NCBI GenBank assembly: GCA_905233945.1
Contig: CAJOFY010000019.1
Location: 1 to 64,000 of the forward strand
Direction: 5' to 3'
Source of the DNA: an uncultured bacterium
Lineage (GTDB): Bacteria; UBP6; UBA1177
Length of the DNA stretch: 64,000 bases
The translations under genes and the position numbers were made by a program. The notes beneath the pieces were generated by a model. The model was not told the DNA's origin, searched no databases, and was given only the letters and a program-made list of their open reading frames with translations. Below, piece by piece: positions 26,005 through 33,967 of this stretch. Position 1 is the stretch's first letter. Every line of letters starts with the position of its first letter.

Positions 26005-27659
26005 TTTATTCCTCCTTTAATATGAAAAATAATATCGCTTTTTGAAGCAACCGATTCGCGGTGAGTCACCGTTACAACAGTTTTTTCCTTCATTGTCTCC
26101 CTTATTGTTTTCAGGATCGCGCTTTCATTGAGCGCATCAAGGCTTGAAGTCATTTCGTCAAGCAGAACTATGTCGGAATTGCTTAAAAGTGTTCTCGCAA
26201 TGCCGATACGCTGCCTTTCTCCACCGCTCAGTCTGCCGCCGAGTTCGCCGACAAGCGTGTCGTAACCCTCAGGCAGAGTCATTATGAAATCGTGGATCTC
26301 GGCTTTTTTCGCAGCTTCTTCTATTCCTTCCTTGGTCGCGTTTTTCCGCCCTAAAGCGATGTTTTCTGCGATCGTCGTGTTGAAAAGATATGTCTCCTGA
26401 GAAAGAGTAGCCGTATTTTCGCGCAGAGATTCAAGAGTGACATTTCTCACGTCTTCTCCCTTCACTTTGACAGCTCCTTTGTCAACATCCCAGAAACGCA
26501 GGAAAAGCCTGAGTAAAGTGGTTTTGCCCGATCCGCTTTCGCCGGTTATCGCGATTTTTGTTCCTGGTTTTATGAAGAGTGAAAGATCTTTAAGGATCGC
26601 TTTTTTATTGTAGCCGAAAGAGACTCCGCAGCATTCGAGCGACGGTTCCGAACCTTTCATTTCCCTTGCACCGGCGCGGTTTTTGATGACCGGAATTTCG
26701 TCAGTCACATCGAAAATCCTCTCGGCTGCAGCAAAAGTTCCCGTCAAAGTGTTTGAAAGCGAGGAAAGTGCTGCGAAAGGGGCGAATGAACTTACGAAAG
26801 TTATGAATGATGCAAAAAGTTCTGTTTCTGCAAGTGATTGATTTTTATAAAGAAAACAAGCTAGAACAAGAAATGCCGCAGAAAACAGGCTTATGATGAG
26901 AATACTTGTTCCGGTGATAAATCCTTCCTGTTTTTTGATATCCGAATTTATTTTCTGGAGAGAAACGGTGTCACGTGCAATTTTTTCAAAAGCCTCCTTT
27001 TCGCGTCCGAAAAGAATGAGTTCCTTCATTCCCTGAAGCGAATCGGTAAGGCCTGAATTGAGCTGCGACATCGTGCCGCGGTAAATGCGGCCGCTCTTTC
27101 TGGAAAGGGTGAAGCCGAGATATGGAACAGCGATCCCTTCCGCCAGATAGGCAAGGGAAGCAGTCAGGCCGAGAAGCGGATGAAAGCCCGTGAAAAAGGC
27201 GGAAAGGATCAGGAACATTGCCGCCGCGATAGTTGCCGGAGCTATCGTGTGGGCGAAGAAAACTTCAATGATTTCGATGTCAGACATTAGAGAAGTGACA
27301 AGGTCGGCACTTTTTTTGTCTACAAGTTTGGCAGGAGAAAGTGCCCGGAGTGAATCAAAGAGTTCGGCTCTGATCTTGGCTAAAAGTCTGAAAGCTATCT
27401 CATGCCCTTTATACTGCTCAAGATAGTGCAGAATCCCGCGCAGAGCCGCAAGAATAAGCATCAGGTATCCCCAGAAACGCGTTCCGTAAGGGACCGTTTT
27501 GCCGGCCGCACCGCAGAGAAAGAGAGCTGCCGCGCTCATCATTCCGATTGCCGCTGCGTGTCCTGTGATTCCTGCCGAAATCGAAAAAAGCATTTTGAAA
27601 ACGAGCGGACGGACGAATTTGAGAAGTCTCAGCGATATTTTAAAAAAACTCTTTTTCAT
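26001..27659 (-). CDS. ABC transporter half, CydC-like (membrane and ATPase domains)
   Basis: Half transporter with a six-helix exporter-type membrane domain (about 1-300) fused to an ATPase domain. Walker A GESGSGKTTLL, signature LSGGERQRIGIARTLL, Walker B DIVLLDEMTSS and the switch His in TVTHRES are intact. Forms a heterodimer with the product of the overlapping upstream gene. Closest by pattern to CydC/CydD, which move thiols and interact with heme, but siderophore importers of the YbtP/YbtQ and IrtA/IrtB type share this exporter fold and occur in iron operons. Context with a heme receptor makes import of heme or another chelate as plausible as thiol export. Confidence 0.82.
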   Translation of the reverse strand: MKKSFFKISLRLLKFVRPLVFKMLFSISAGITGHAAAIGMMSAAALFLCGAAGKTVPYGTRFWGYLMLILAALRGILHYLEQYKGHEIAFRLLAKIRAELFDSLRALSPAKLVDKKSADLVTSLMSDIEIIEVFFAHTIAPATIAAAMFLILSAFFTGFHPLLGLTASLAYLAEGIAVPYLGFTLSRKSGRIYRGTMSQLNSGLTDSLQGMKELILFGREKEAFEKIARDTVSLQKINSDIKKQEGFITGTSILIISLFSAAFLVLACFLYKNQSLAETELFASFITFVSSFAPFAALSSLSNTLTGTFAAAERIFDVTDEIPVIKNRAGAREMKGSEPSLECCGVSFGYNKKAILKDLSLFIKPGTKIAITGESGSGKTTLLRLFLRFWDVDKGAVKVKGEDVRNVTLESLRENTATLSQETYLFNTTIAENIALGRKNATKEGIEEAAKKAEIHDFIMTLPEGYDTLVGELGGRLSGGERQRIGIARTLLSNSDIVLLDEMTSSLDALNESAILKTIRETMKEKTVVTVTHRESVASKSDIIFHIKGGIK

Positions 27660-29398
27660 GCTTCAACTCCTTCAGTTTCAAGTTCCGACTGTTCTGTAAA
27701 CATCCGGAAGTAAATTCCTCTGTTTTCGAGAAGTTTTTCGTGCGTTCCCGATTCGGCGATATGTCCTTTGTCAAGCACGATTATCTTGTTGCAGTTTTTG
27801 ATCATCGAAAGCCTGTGAGTGATTATGAGAGAAGTTTTGTTTTGCGAAATTTCCTTAATGTTTTTCCATATTTTTTCTTCGTTTTCGGCATCGAGATTTG
27901 AAGTTGCTTCGTCAAAAATATAAAGAGAGCTTTCTTTAAGGACCGCTCTCGCTATGGCTATGCGCTGCTTCTGTCCGCCCGAAAAAAGTGAGCCCCATTC
28001 GCCTGTTTTCGAGTCGAGCCCCAAAGGTAGCGATGTCACGAAATCTCTGAGACCCGCTATTTCAAGCGCGTCGAGCATTTCTTCATCGGTGGCATCGCTT
28101 TTGGCAATCAGAAGGTTTTCGCGTATCGTCGAATTGAAAATGTATGTGTGCTGCGAAACGAGTGCAATTCTGCTGCGAAGTGCCTGAATGTCGAAATCTG
28201 AAATGTCGCGCCCGTTGATCAGGATTTTTCCGGCAGGCGTGTCAAAAAGTCTTAAAATCAGTGAGCCGATCGTCGATTTTCCTGAGCCTGAACTGCCTAT
28301 AAGCGCAACAGATTCACCTTTTCCGATTTCAAAAGAGACATCATCGAGAACATCCCTTTTTCCATCGTAGGAGAATGTCAGGTCTTTGACGACGACCGAC
28401 TCAATGCGTTCCGGCTTGGCATTTCCGGAACAACGGTATGAGGAGGAGGTTTGGTCTAAAAAAGCTGAAATGTTTTCAAATGCCGCGACACCGTTCATTC
28501 CTGCGTGGAAAAGCGCTCCGAGCATACGCATCGGAAGGAAGAACTCGGCTGAGATCATCAGAATGACGATTGTTCCTTTCAAGTCGGCATTTCCGTTCAT
28601 GAAAGAGTGGATAACGATAAAAATTCCGGTCGCTGCACCGACAAGCGAGAAAAAGTCCATAATGAAAATAGAAGTGAGCTGGAGCGATAGGACTTTCATC
28701 GTTCTCTGGCGGAATGTTTCCGAATTTTTCCGCATATTTTCTGAGACATCACCGTCGCGGTTGCAGAGTTTCAGCGTTACAAGTCCTTGAATATTCTCAA
28801 GAAAACTGCCGTAAAGCTCTTCGTAAGTATTACGGAAACGCTGCATCGTCTTTTTCGCTCTTTTCATAAAGAAAACTATCGAAACAGGGATGAGCCAGAC
28901 TGAAAGCAGCATCGCTGTCGGAGCTGAAATGCTGGTTTTAAAAAGTATCGCAAAAAGGATGAAAGGCACTGTCACGCTGTAAAGAAACTGCGGGATATAG
29001 TGCGCAAAATATACTTCAAGCATCTCTACGCCTTCTATTGCAAGCGAAACAAGCTGCGAAGTGCCCGATTTTTCAAGGTATCCAGCGCCGAGATCGAGAA
29101 TTTTCGCGTAGATGTCCTTGCGTATGGCATTCTGCACTTTTTTTGTTATTGCAAAAGTGTTCCGGCTCGTACACAAACTTGCAAGAAACCTTGTTACAGC
29201 CGCAATGAGAGCCGCTGCGATGAAAAATGAAAGCCTTTCAGAAGAGTCAGCGTTTCCTTTCAGAACTGACTCAAGAAGTGATGCAGCGGCAAATACAAAG
29301 AGCAGGTTCGCGAAGAAAAAAACATATTTCAGAATAACGGCGATACAAAGCTCCGATTTTACTTTTGCCGCATATTTCAGAAGTTTTTTATTTATCAT
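27656..29398 (-). CDS. ABC transporter half, CydD-like (membrane and ATPase domains)
   Basis: Partner of the downstream half transporter. Six membrane helices (about 15-310) contain the CydD-like segment EGVEMLEVYFAHYIPQFLYS, and the ATPase domain has Walker A GSSGSGKSTIG, signature FSGGQKQRIAIARAVL, Walker B LYIFDEATSNLD and LIITHRLS. The ATPase site residues look complete in both halves. The gene overlaps the DUF454 gene by 11 bases and the next ABC gene by four. Substrate options are glutathione or cysteine export, heme handling, or metallophore import; sequence alone does not decide. Confidence 0.82.
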   Translation of the reverse strand: MINKKLLKYAAKVKSELCIAVILKYVFFFANLLFVFAAASLLESVLKGNADSSERLSFFIAAALIAAVTRFLASLCTSRNTFAITKKVQNAIRKDIYAKILDLGAGYLEKSGTSQLVSLAIEGVEMLEVYFAHYIPQFLYSVTVPFILFAILFKTSISAPTAMLLSVWLIPVSIVFFMKRAKKTMQRFRNTYEELYGSFLENIQGLVTLKLCNRDGDVSENMRKNSETFRQRTMKVLSLQLTSIFIMDFFSLVGAATGIFIVIHSFMNGNADLKGTIVILMISAEFFLPMRMLGALFHAGMNGVAAFENISAFLDQTSSSYRCSGNAKPERIESVVVKDLTFSYDGKRDVLDDVSFEIGKGESVALIGSSGSGKSTIGSLILRLFDTPAGKILINGRDISDFDIQALRSRIALVSQHTYIFNSTIRENLLIAKSDATDEEMLDALEIAGLRDFVTSLPLGLDSKTGEWGSLFSGGQKQRIAIARAVLKESSLYIFDEATSNLDAENEEKIWKNIKEISQNKTSLIITHRLSMIKNCNKIIVLDKGHIAESGTHEKLLENRGIYFRMFTEQSELETEGVEA

Positions 29399-29756
29399 TT
29401 TTCACCGTTTTAAGCATGAGAAGGTGAGTGGTGACAGCGATAAGAACGACGGCGAGGAAAATTCTGATGTAGAAAAGTTTGTTCGGATCGATATCTTTCA
29501 TCGCAAAGAAGAAAGTGTATCCGATCCCGGTCCAAAGAAGGGCGAGACTCTGTATTTTATGACGCAGAAGCATCCCTTTTTTCTCTTTGTAGTTGCGGAT
29601 ATATTCGCCGAAGATCCTGTGGTTGAGCAGCCATTTGTGGAATTTTTCGGAAGAACCGGCGAAAAACCACGCCGCAAGAAGCAGCGGCAGAAAAACTCCC
29701 ACCGAAGCCAGAGTGACAAAAACAAAACCGAGAACTATGTAGATCCTTCTTTTCAA
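29388..29756 (-). CDS. DUF454 (YbaN-like) inner-membrane protein with internal deletion
   Basis: First gene of the heme operon. The family is recognised by LGFVFVTLASVGVFLPLL and AGSSEKFHKWLLNHRIFGEY followed by IRNYKEKKG. DUF454 proteins are small inner-membrane proteins of unknown function. The segment after LPLL, normally containing PTTPF, is missing: the reading goes straight from FLPLL to LAAWFFA, an in-frame loss of about eight residues. The start is a TTG with GGAGG five bases upstream. Two further helices follow (about 70-115). Confidence 0.85.
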   Translation of the reverse strand: MKRRIYIVLGFVFVTLASVGVFLPLLLAAWFFAGSSEKFHKWLLNHRIFGEYIRNYKEKKGMLLRHKIQSLALLWTGIGYTFFFAMKDIDPNKLFYIRIFLAVVLIAVTTHLLMLKTVKNDK

Positions 29757-29814
29757 AGCAGCCTCCGCACGTCAAAAAACGATTTGCAGACTAAAATCAA
29801 ATTAGCCTATTGTA

Positions 29815-29842
29815 AAAATATTTAGATTAAGCTAATTGTCAA
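29815..29842 (-). promoter_or_regulatory. Promoter of the heme-uptake operon
   Basis: On the minus strand TTGACA, 16 bases, TATTTT, about 60 bases before the TTG start of the DUF454 gene. The spacer contains the operator listed below. Confidence 0.6.
29822..29835. promoter_or_regulatory. TTAGA-N4-GCTAA operator in the heme operon promoter
   Basis: TTAGATTAAGCTAA lies between the -35 and -10 boxes; one arm deviates by one base. A weaker half site, TTAGCCTATTGTAA, follows at 29802, one 20-base step away, the same spacing as the paired sites before feoA. Confidence 0.6.
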
Positions 29843-29923
29843 CAAAAATTTTCAGAATTTTTTCAGGTTATGAATTTGCGGCTTTGTAGGAACGCTGGGC
29901 GGTTTGCCCTGCATCAAGGCGTA

Positions 29924-29945
29924 GAGACGTGACCTGACACGTCTC
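29924..29945. repeat. GAGACGTG palindromic repeat (REP-like)
   Basis: GAGACGTG, six bases, CACGTCTC: a perfect 8-base stem. It starts two bases after the stop codon of the gene at 29948, so it may also act as a 3' hairpin. Related GAGACG hairpins occur at 37620, 37695, 38970, 39051, 52075, 54055 and 55456. Confidence 0.7.
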
Positions 29946-29947
29946 AT

Positions 29948-30826
29948 TTACAATCTGAAGCCTAATTCCATCGTGATAAATTCGTGGTGACTGTATAACC
30001 CCTTTTTGGATTTTGAATTGGGAAAGAAAATAGCATTTTTAGCGTGCCCGCTTCCAGCATCTCCGCCTATAGTTGTGATGACAACAAACTTTTCTTTAAA
30101 AATCACATTCAGTCCAAGTCCCCAGGCGAAGCTGCATTTATATGTTGCCAGCTGGTCGTCATCATACCTTTTTTCTTTACTGATATCGAATGCAAAAAAA
30201 TTGTTATTGAACCCTAATGAAAGTTTAGGACCGATTTCTGTTATAAGATCCGATTTAGTCTTGAATTCATAGGACAAATTCACCATCAGCGGCAGTCTCA
30301 TATAGTGCATTTTCATTTTTATGTCATAGTGATAGTCGTCCTCGTCATCTTCATCATAGAAGTAATCTCTGTAATCTGCGCCGTCGTATGTTGATGTCGG
30401 CATCCAGTATTGAAATCCCACACCGAAACCAAGTAGCAGTTTACCGTCAATATTTTTACTTTTATAAATTACCCAATCAAAATCCAAGCCGATGGATAAT
30501 CCGAATTGATTTTTCATCTCCTGTTCTTCATAAAGATAATAAAGATCCCACAATCCTGGAGCACCGCTGAAATCTGCCCCGAATCCGATCTTCGGCATAA
30601 TATAAAAGTTTCTTTTTGCTGAGCTCTTCAATTTTCTGATCTCAGCTTCAGCTTCAAAAATACAACTGCCTTCCGGAAAATTTTTACGATACTTTTGCCA
30701 GACTTCAGTAGTTCCGGCCCTTCTTGCATACTCGCAAGCCTGCTGGTCCTGAACATCTCCGGAAGTTTCTGCAAAAACACTTACTGCCGCAAACAGTACG
30801 GCGACAAAAACAAAAAACTTTTTCAT
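29948..30826 (-). CDS. Predicted outer-membrane protein with helical N-terminal motif
   Basis: A Sec signal peptide (KKFFVFVAVLFAAVSVFAET) is followed by a short helical motif at about 30-68, ACEYARRAGTTEVWQKYRKN with FPEGSCIFEAEAEIRKL, a pattern seen as a repeat in many secreted and multidomain bacterial proteins. The remaining 220 residues alternate as beta strands (FYIMPKIGFGADFSG, LLLGFGVGFQYWMP, MVNLSYEFKTKSDLITEIGP) and end FITMELGFRL, a classical barrel terminus. The track start is a TTG; the ATG follows GGAGGAGA closely. It lies next to the WYL regulator gene and carries the regulator's palindrome upstream. Confidence 0.75.
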   Translation of the reverse strand: MKKFFVFVAVLFAAVSVFAETSGDVQDQQACEYARRAGTTEVWQKYRKNFPEGSCIFEAEAEIRKLKSSAKRNFYIMPKIGFGADFSGAPGLWDLYYLYEEQEMKNQFGLSIGLDFDWVIYKSKNIDGKLLLGFGVGFQYWMPTSTYDGADYRDYFYDEDDEDDYHYDIKMKMHYMRLPLMVNLSYEFKTKSDLITEIGPKLSLGFNNNFFAFDISKEKRYDDDQLATYKCSFAWGLGLNVIFKEKFVVITTIGGDAGSGHAKNAIFFPNSKSKKGLYSHHEFITMELGFRL

Positions 30827-30879
30827 TCTCTCCTCCAAAAAGTAAAAAAACTAAAGCATGGAGGATTATACCCGCCATA

Positions 30880-30898
30880 TCAGGCACATACTGCCGAA
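30880..30898. promoter_or_regulatory. CAGGCA-YATAC-YGCC motif upstream of outer-membrane protein gene
   Basis: TCAGGCACATACTGCCGAA, a near palindrome, sits about 55 bases before the start of the outer-membrane protein gene. It matches the perfect palindrome at 31930 across a 15-base core with only two changes. A candidate WYL operator. Confidence 0.5.
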
Positions 30899-30916
30899 GA
30901 TGAAAAAAAATGAAAA

Positions 30917-31882
30917 TTATTTACAGAATTTTTCGTGGAGTTTTCTGATGTTCTGAAGCCACTGTTCGCGCAGTTCAACTGGAGAAACGATCTCGCAGTC
31001 CGGAGAATGGGCCATGACGCGGGCAATTATCTCATTGTGGCGTTCTCCCACCGGCAGCGTTATTTCGAGGCACTTTTTGCCGTCGATGACAAGTTCTTTC
31101 GTGATCTGGTTTTTATGCCATTTCTGCTTTACGACATGGTAGTATGCCGGCTCGTAAACGCGGATAACGGCAAGTTCGGAACTGGTCGACTTGAACATTC
31201 CGAAGCAGCTTTCGACATAGCTGTCGATCTCCGATTTTGTGAATATCTGTTCGCAGTTTTCCTTGAGCAATTCACTTTCAACGAAACGCGAAACAAGGAA
31301 TATGCGCAGTTCGTTTCTTTTGCGGCAGAAAGCCAGGAGATACCACTTTCCGAAATAATTTATGAGCCTTATCGGTTCTATCGTTCTCGTGGTTTCATCG
31401 CCTTTCGCATCGAGATAGGTGATGTGAACGCACTTTTTCATTATGAAAGATTCGAGAATGTTCCTGAAATCCTTGAGTTCAAGAATGTCGGTATCGGAAG
31501 AATCATAGGTTATCTTGTCAAGCAGAGCATCGAACTCCTCCGGAATGAAACTCGATATTTTTGACAAGATTTCTCCTGAAATTATCGGCACATAAGGAAT
31601 TCCGTTCAGCTTGAAGGAATCGGAAAAACGCTTGACGAAAATATAGTAGAAAACTGCATCGTCAAACGAATCAAAAATCATCTCGAAAGGCGTTTCGTAA
31701 ACATATCCGCCTTTGCCTTTTTTGTATTTCAGCGGCGCGGAAAGGAAAGTCCGCATATATTCGATATCGCGCATAACCGTGTCGATATGAACTTCAAAAT
31801 GATCCGCTACCTCTTTCCTCGTCACGAAACCCTTGACTTTGATTACATGGTTTATGAACGCCACTCTTTCAAGATTTGCCAT
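30917..31882 (-). CDS. WYL-domain transcriptional regulator
   Basis: Complete paralogue of the partial gene at the left edge. The N-terminal winged helix (residues about 1-60, FVTRKEVADHFEVHIDTVMR) is followed by a WYL domain (about 125-200, with FGKWYLLAFCRKRNELRIFL) and a C-terminal WCX-like extension (about 235-321). Such proteins sense nucleotides or nucleic acid ends and regulate defence or stress genes. It lies immediately left of the defence-type island but is transcribed away from it. GGAGG precedes the ATG. Palindromes before this gene and before the next one suggest autoregulation and control of the outer-membrane protein. Confidence 0.88.
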   Translation of the reverse strand: MANLERVAFINHVIKVKGFVTRKEVADHFEVHIDTVMRDIEYMRTFLSAPLKYKKGKGGYVYETPFEMIFDSFDDAVFYYIFVKRFSDSFKLNGIPYVPIISGEILSKISSFIPEEFDALLDKITYDSSDTDILELKDFRNILESFIMKKCVHITYLDAKGDETTRTIEPIRLINYFGKWYLLAFCRKRNELRIFLVSRFVESELLKENCEQIFTKSEIDSYVESCFGMFKSTSSELAVIRVYEPAYYHVVKQKWHKNQITKELVIDGKKCLEITLPVGERHNEIIARVMAHSPDCEIVSPVELREQWLQNIRKLHEKFCK

Positions 31883-31929
31883 CTTACGCCTCCCAAAACA
31901 AAATAATCGGAGTTATCATACTCGCGAAG

Positions 31930-31948
31930 TCAGGCATATACCGCCTGA
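31930..31948. promoter_or_regulatory. Perfect palindrome upstream of WYL gene
   Basis: TCAGGC, seven bases, GCCTGA. Located about 50 bases before the WYL start codon, where an autoregulatory operator would be expected. Sequence around it also resembles the copy at 30880, so the two intergenic segments may be duplicates. Confidence 0.55.
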
Positions 31949-32167
31949 GTTGAGAAAAACCATACTTTTTTCGGTGATTTTTTCAAAATCTGCTGTTGTT
32001 TGCTATCCGTTTTCCATCTTCAAAAACTAAAAACAAGTTTTTTGACAATATTGTTGCGATTAAATTTTAGAAATTATCAATAAATTTTGCAATAATAATT
32101 TTTTATTGATTTTATAATTAAAATTTTTAGCATTAAATTTGACGGTTTGTTAGTGTGGAGAAAATAT

Positions 32168-33730
32168 ATGGCATTGCCGACAAATATTCACACCTTGCTT
32201 TCGGGAAATGTTGTTGAATGGGCAAGAATAGAATTCAAGGAATCATGGAAACCAGAAGCGTCACTCAAAACAATTACCGCTTTTGCCAATGATTTGGATA
32301 ACTGGGGCGGCGGCTACATTATTCTTGGTGTAGAGGAAGAAAACGGAATTCCGAAATATCCGGTTAAAGGACTGAATTTGTCTGAAATCGACAATATTAT
32401 GAAGGATTTGCTCAACAAGTGCAAACTTATCAGCCCCGATTATCTGCCGATAGTTGAACCTGTAGATTATGATGATCACACAAAACTGATCGTTATATGG
32501 TGTCCTGGCGGAGTTTTGAGACCTTACCGCTCTCCGGCGGATTTTAGTTATGACAAAGGAACGGCAAAGCACTCAAAGGAAACGGTTTACTGGATAAGAA
32601 AGATGGCAAGCACGGTGCGTCCTTCTGAACAAGAAACGACAGAACTTTTTTCCTTGTCGAATCAGATCCCGTTCGATGACCGGATATGCCACAAAGCCGA
32701 CATGACCGATCTGAATATCACTTTGATCAAGGCTTATCTTAAAGAGATCGGGAGCGATTTAGTCAACGATGTCGATAAAATGGATTTTAATCAGCTGTGC
32801 ATGAAAATGGATATATCCAATTCGATGCCGGAGTATATGAAACCGAAAAATGTCGGGCTTCTTTTTTTCAGCATGGAACCCGAAAAGTATATACCGTGCA
32901 CCCAGATTGATATAGTTGAATTTCCTGACGGTGTCGGAGGCGACGATATCGTTGAAACAATATTCAGAGGTCCGTTGCATCAGCAGCTGAGGGATGCGCT
33001 AAGATATATCCGGAACAATGTTATCAAAGAAAAAATAGTGAAACATCCGGATCGTGCCGAAGCAGACAGATTCTATAATTTTCCTTACGCGGCGATAGAA
33101 GAAAGTCTTGCCAACGCTGTTTATCACAAGGCTTACGACATCCGAGAGCCGATAGAAGTGCGTGTTACCAGAGAAAAAATAGAAATATTGAGTTTTCCCG
33201 GACCTGACAGATCTGTGACAGTCGATGCATTGAAAACTTTTTCTGTCTGCGCAAGAAGATACCGCAACAGACGCATAGGCGACTACCTGAAAGAACTTCA
33301 TTTGACAGAGGGAAGAAATACAGGTTTTGGAAAAATATTGAGGGCGTTGGAAAAGAACGGATCTCCTTTGCCAGAGTTCATTACTGATGCAGACCACAGT
33401 TATTTTGTGACAAGGCTGTTTGTAAAAGAGGGTTTTGACGATGTGACAGAAGATGAAAGTTATCTCCTTTCTGAAAAAGGCGATAAAAAAGGCGATAAAA
33501 AAGGACTTAAGAAAAATGATGAGATTCTACAAAGAATGGACGCTGTTCTTCTGCTTATTTCCTCAAAAAATGATATAACAATCCCAGAGATAATGACATC
33601 TTTGGATATAACAAAAAAACAAACTGAAATAGCTATTAAAAAACTTAAAGAAACAGGCAGAATACAAAGAAAAGGTGAATCAAACGGCGGTCATTGGGAA
33701 ATAAATAATCCGCAAAAATCAGACGAATAG
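32168..33730 (+). CDS. AlbA_2 (Schlafen-type) domain and GHKL ATPase regulator-like protein
   Basis: Multidomain protein of 520 residues. N-terminal AlbA_2 domain at about 8-150 (ARIEFKESW, AFANDLDNWGGGYIILGVEE), a middle region, a GHKL-type ATP-binding region at about 290-410 (YAAIEESLANAVYHKAYDIR, LTEGRNTGFGKILRAL), an unusual KGDKKGDKKGLKK run, and a C-terminal winged helix (ISSKNDITIPEIMTSLDITK). Proteins of this COG2865-like design are annotated as regulators and are frequent in defence islands. The ATG follows GGAG by seven bases. It opens the accessory island; base composition is lower in GC than the housekeeping genes. Confidence 0.85.
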   Translation: MALPTNIHTLLSGNVVEWARIEFKESWKPEASLKTITAFANDLDNWGGGYIILGVEEENGIPKYPVKGLNLSEIDNIMKDLLNKCKLISPDYLPIVEPVDYDDHTKLIVIWCPGGVLRPYRSPADFSYDKGTAKHSKETVYWIRKMASTVRPSEQETTELFSLSNQIPFDDRICHKADMTDLNITLIKAYLKEIGSDLVNDVDKMDFNQLCMKMDISNSMPEYMKPKNVGLLFFSMEPEKYIPCTQIDIVEFPDGVGGDDIVETIFRGPLHQQLRDALRYIRNNVIKEKIVKHPDRAEADRFYNFPYAAIEESLANAVYHKAYDIREPIEVRVTREKIEILSFPGPDRSVTVDALKTFSVCARRYRNRRIGDYLKELHLTEGRNTGFGKILRALEKNGSPLPEFITDADHSYFVTRLFVKEGFDDVTEDESYLLSEKGDKKGDKKGLKKNDEILQRMDAVLLLISSKNDITIPEIMTSLDITKKQTEIAIKKLKETGRIQRKGESNGGHWEINNPQKSDE

Positions 33731-33967
33731 AAACCTTGCATTTTCTGCATATTCTCGGCATGGGACGAGTTCAAATGCCGATGAGCTTAGAAAACCGGGC
33801 ATCAAACTGGTAGCAGTCGATTTTAATTGTGCAGACACTGTTTGCACAATTTGGCAATCAGTGATTGCCAAATATTTGTGTTGGAGCGGGGCTTTAACTT
33901 GCATTTTTCAGGGAAACAAGGCAATATCCAAGTGTTTTTTTGATCAATTATATAGGAGGAAAAATCA
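33731..33967. other. Intergenic region with paired palindromes
   Basis: Contains the two hairpins listed next and a GGAGG site for the AIPR gene. The 61-residue minus-strand ORF here encodes the palindromes and is probably not a gene, though its peptide resembles the repeat tail of the DUF1016 gene. Confidence 0.5.
33825..33873. repeat. Two overlapping short palindromes, same family as in the DUF1016 gene
   Basis: First: AATTGTGCA...TGCACAATT. Second: ATTTGGCAATC, loop AGT, GATTGCCAAAT, a perfect 11-base stem. The same pair with small variations occurs inside the gene at 39863. On the minus strand this copy encodes LAITDCQIVQTVSAQLK, nearly the peptide found there. Confidence 0.8.

Noticed and set aside
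26001-29398. Firm naming of the ABC pair as cydC and cydD
   Set aside because: No cytochrome bd genes are nearby and the operon context fits import or heme handling equally, so no gene symbols were given.
33719-33904. 61-residue minus-strand ORF
   Set aside because: It overlaps the end of the AlbA_2 gene and mostly encodes the two palindromes. Kept as a repeat and not called as a gene.
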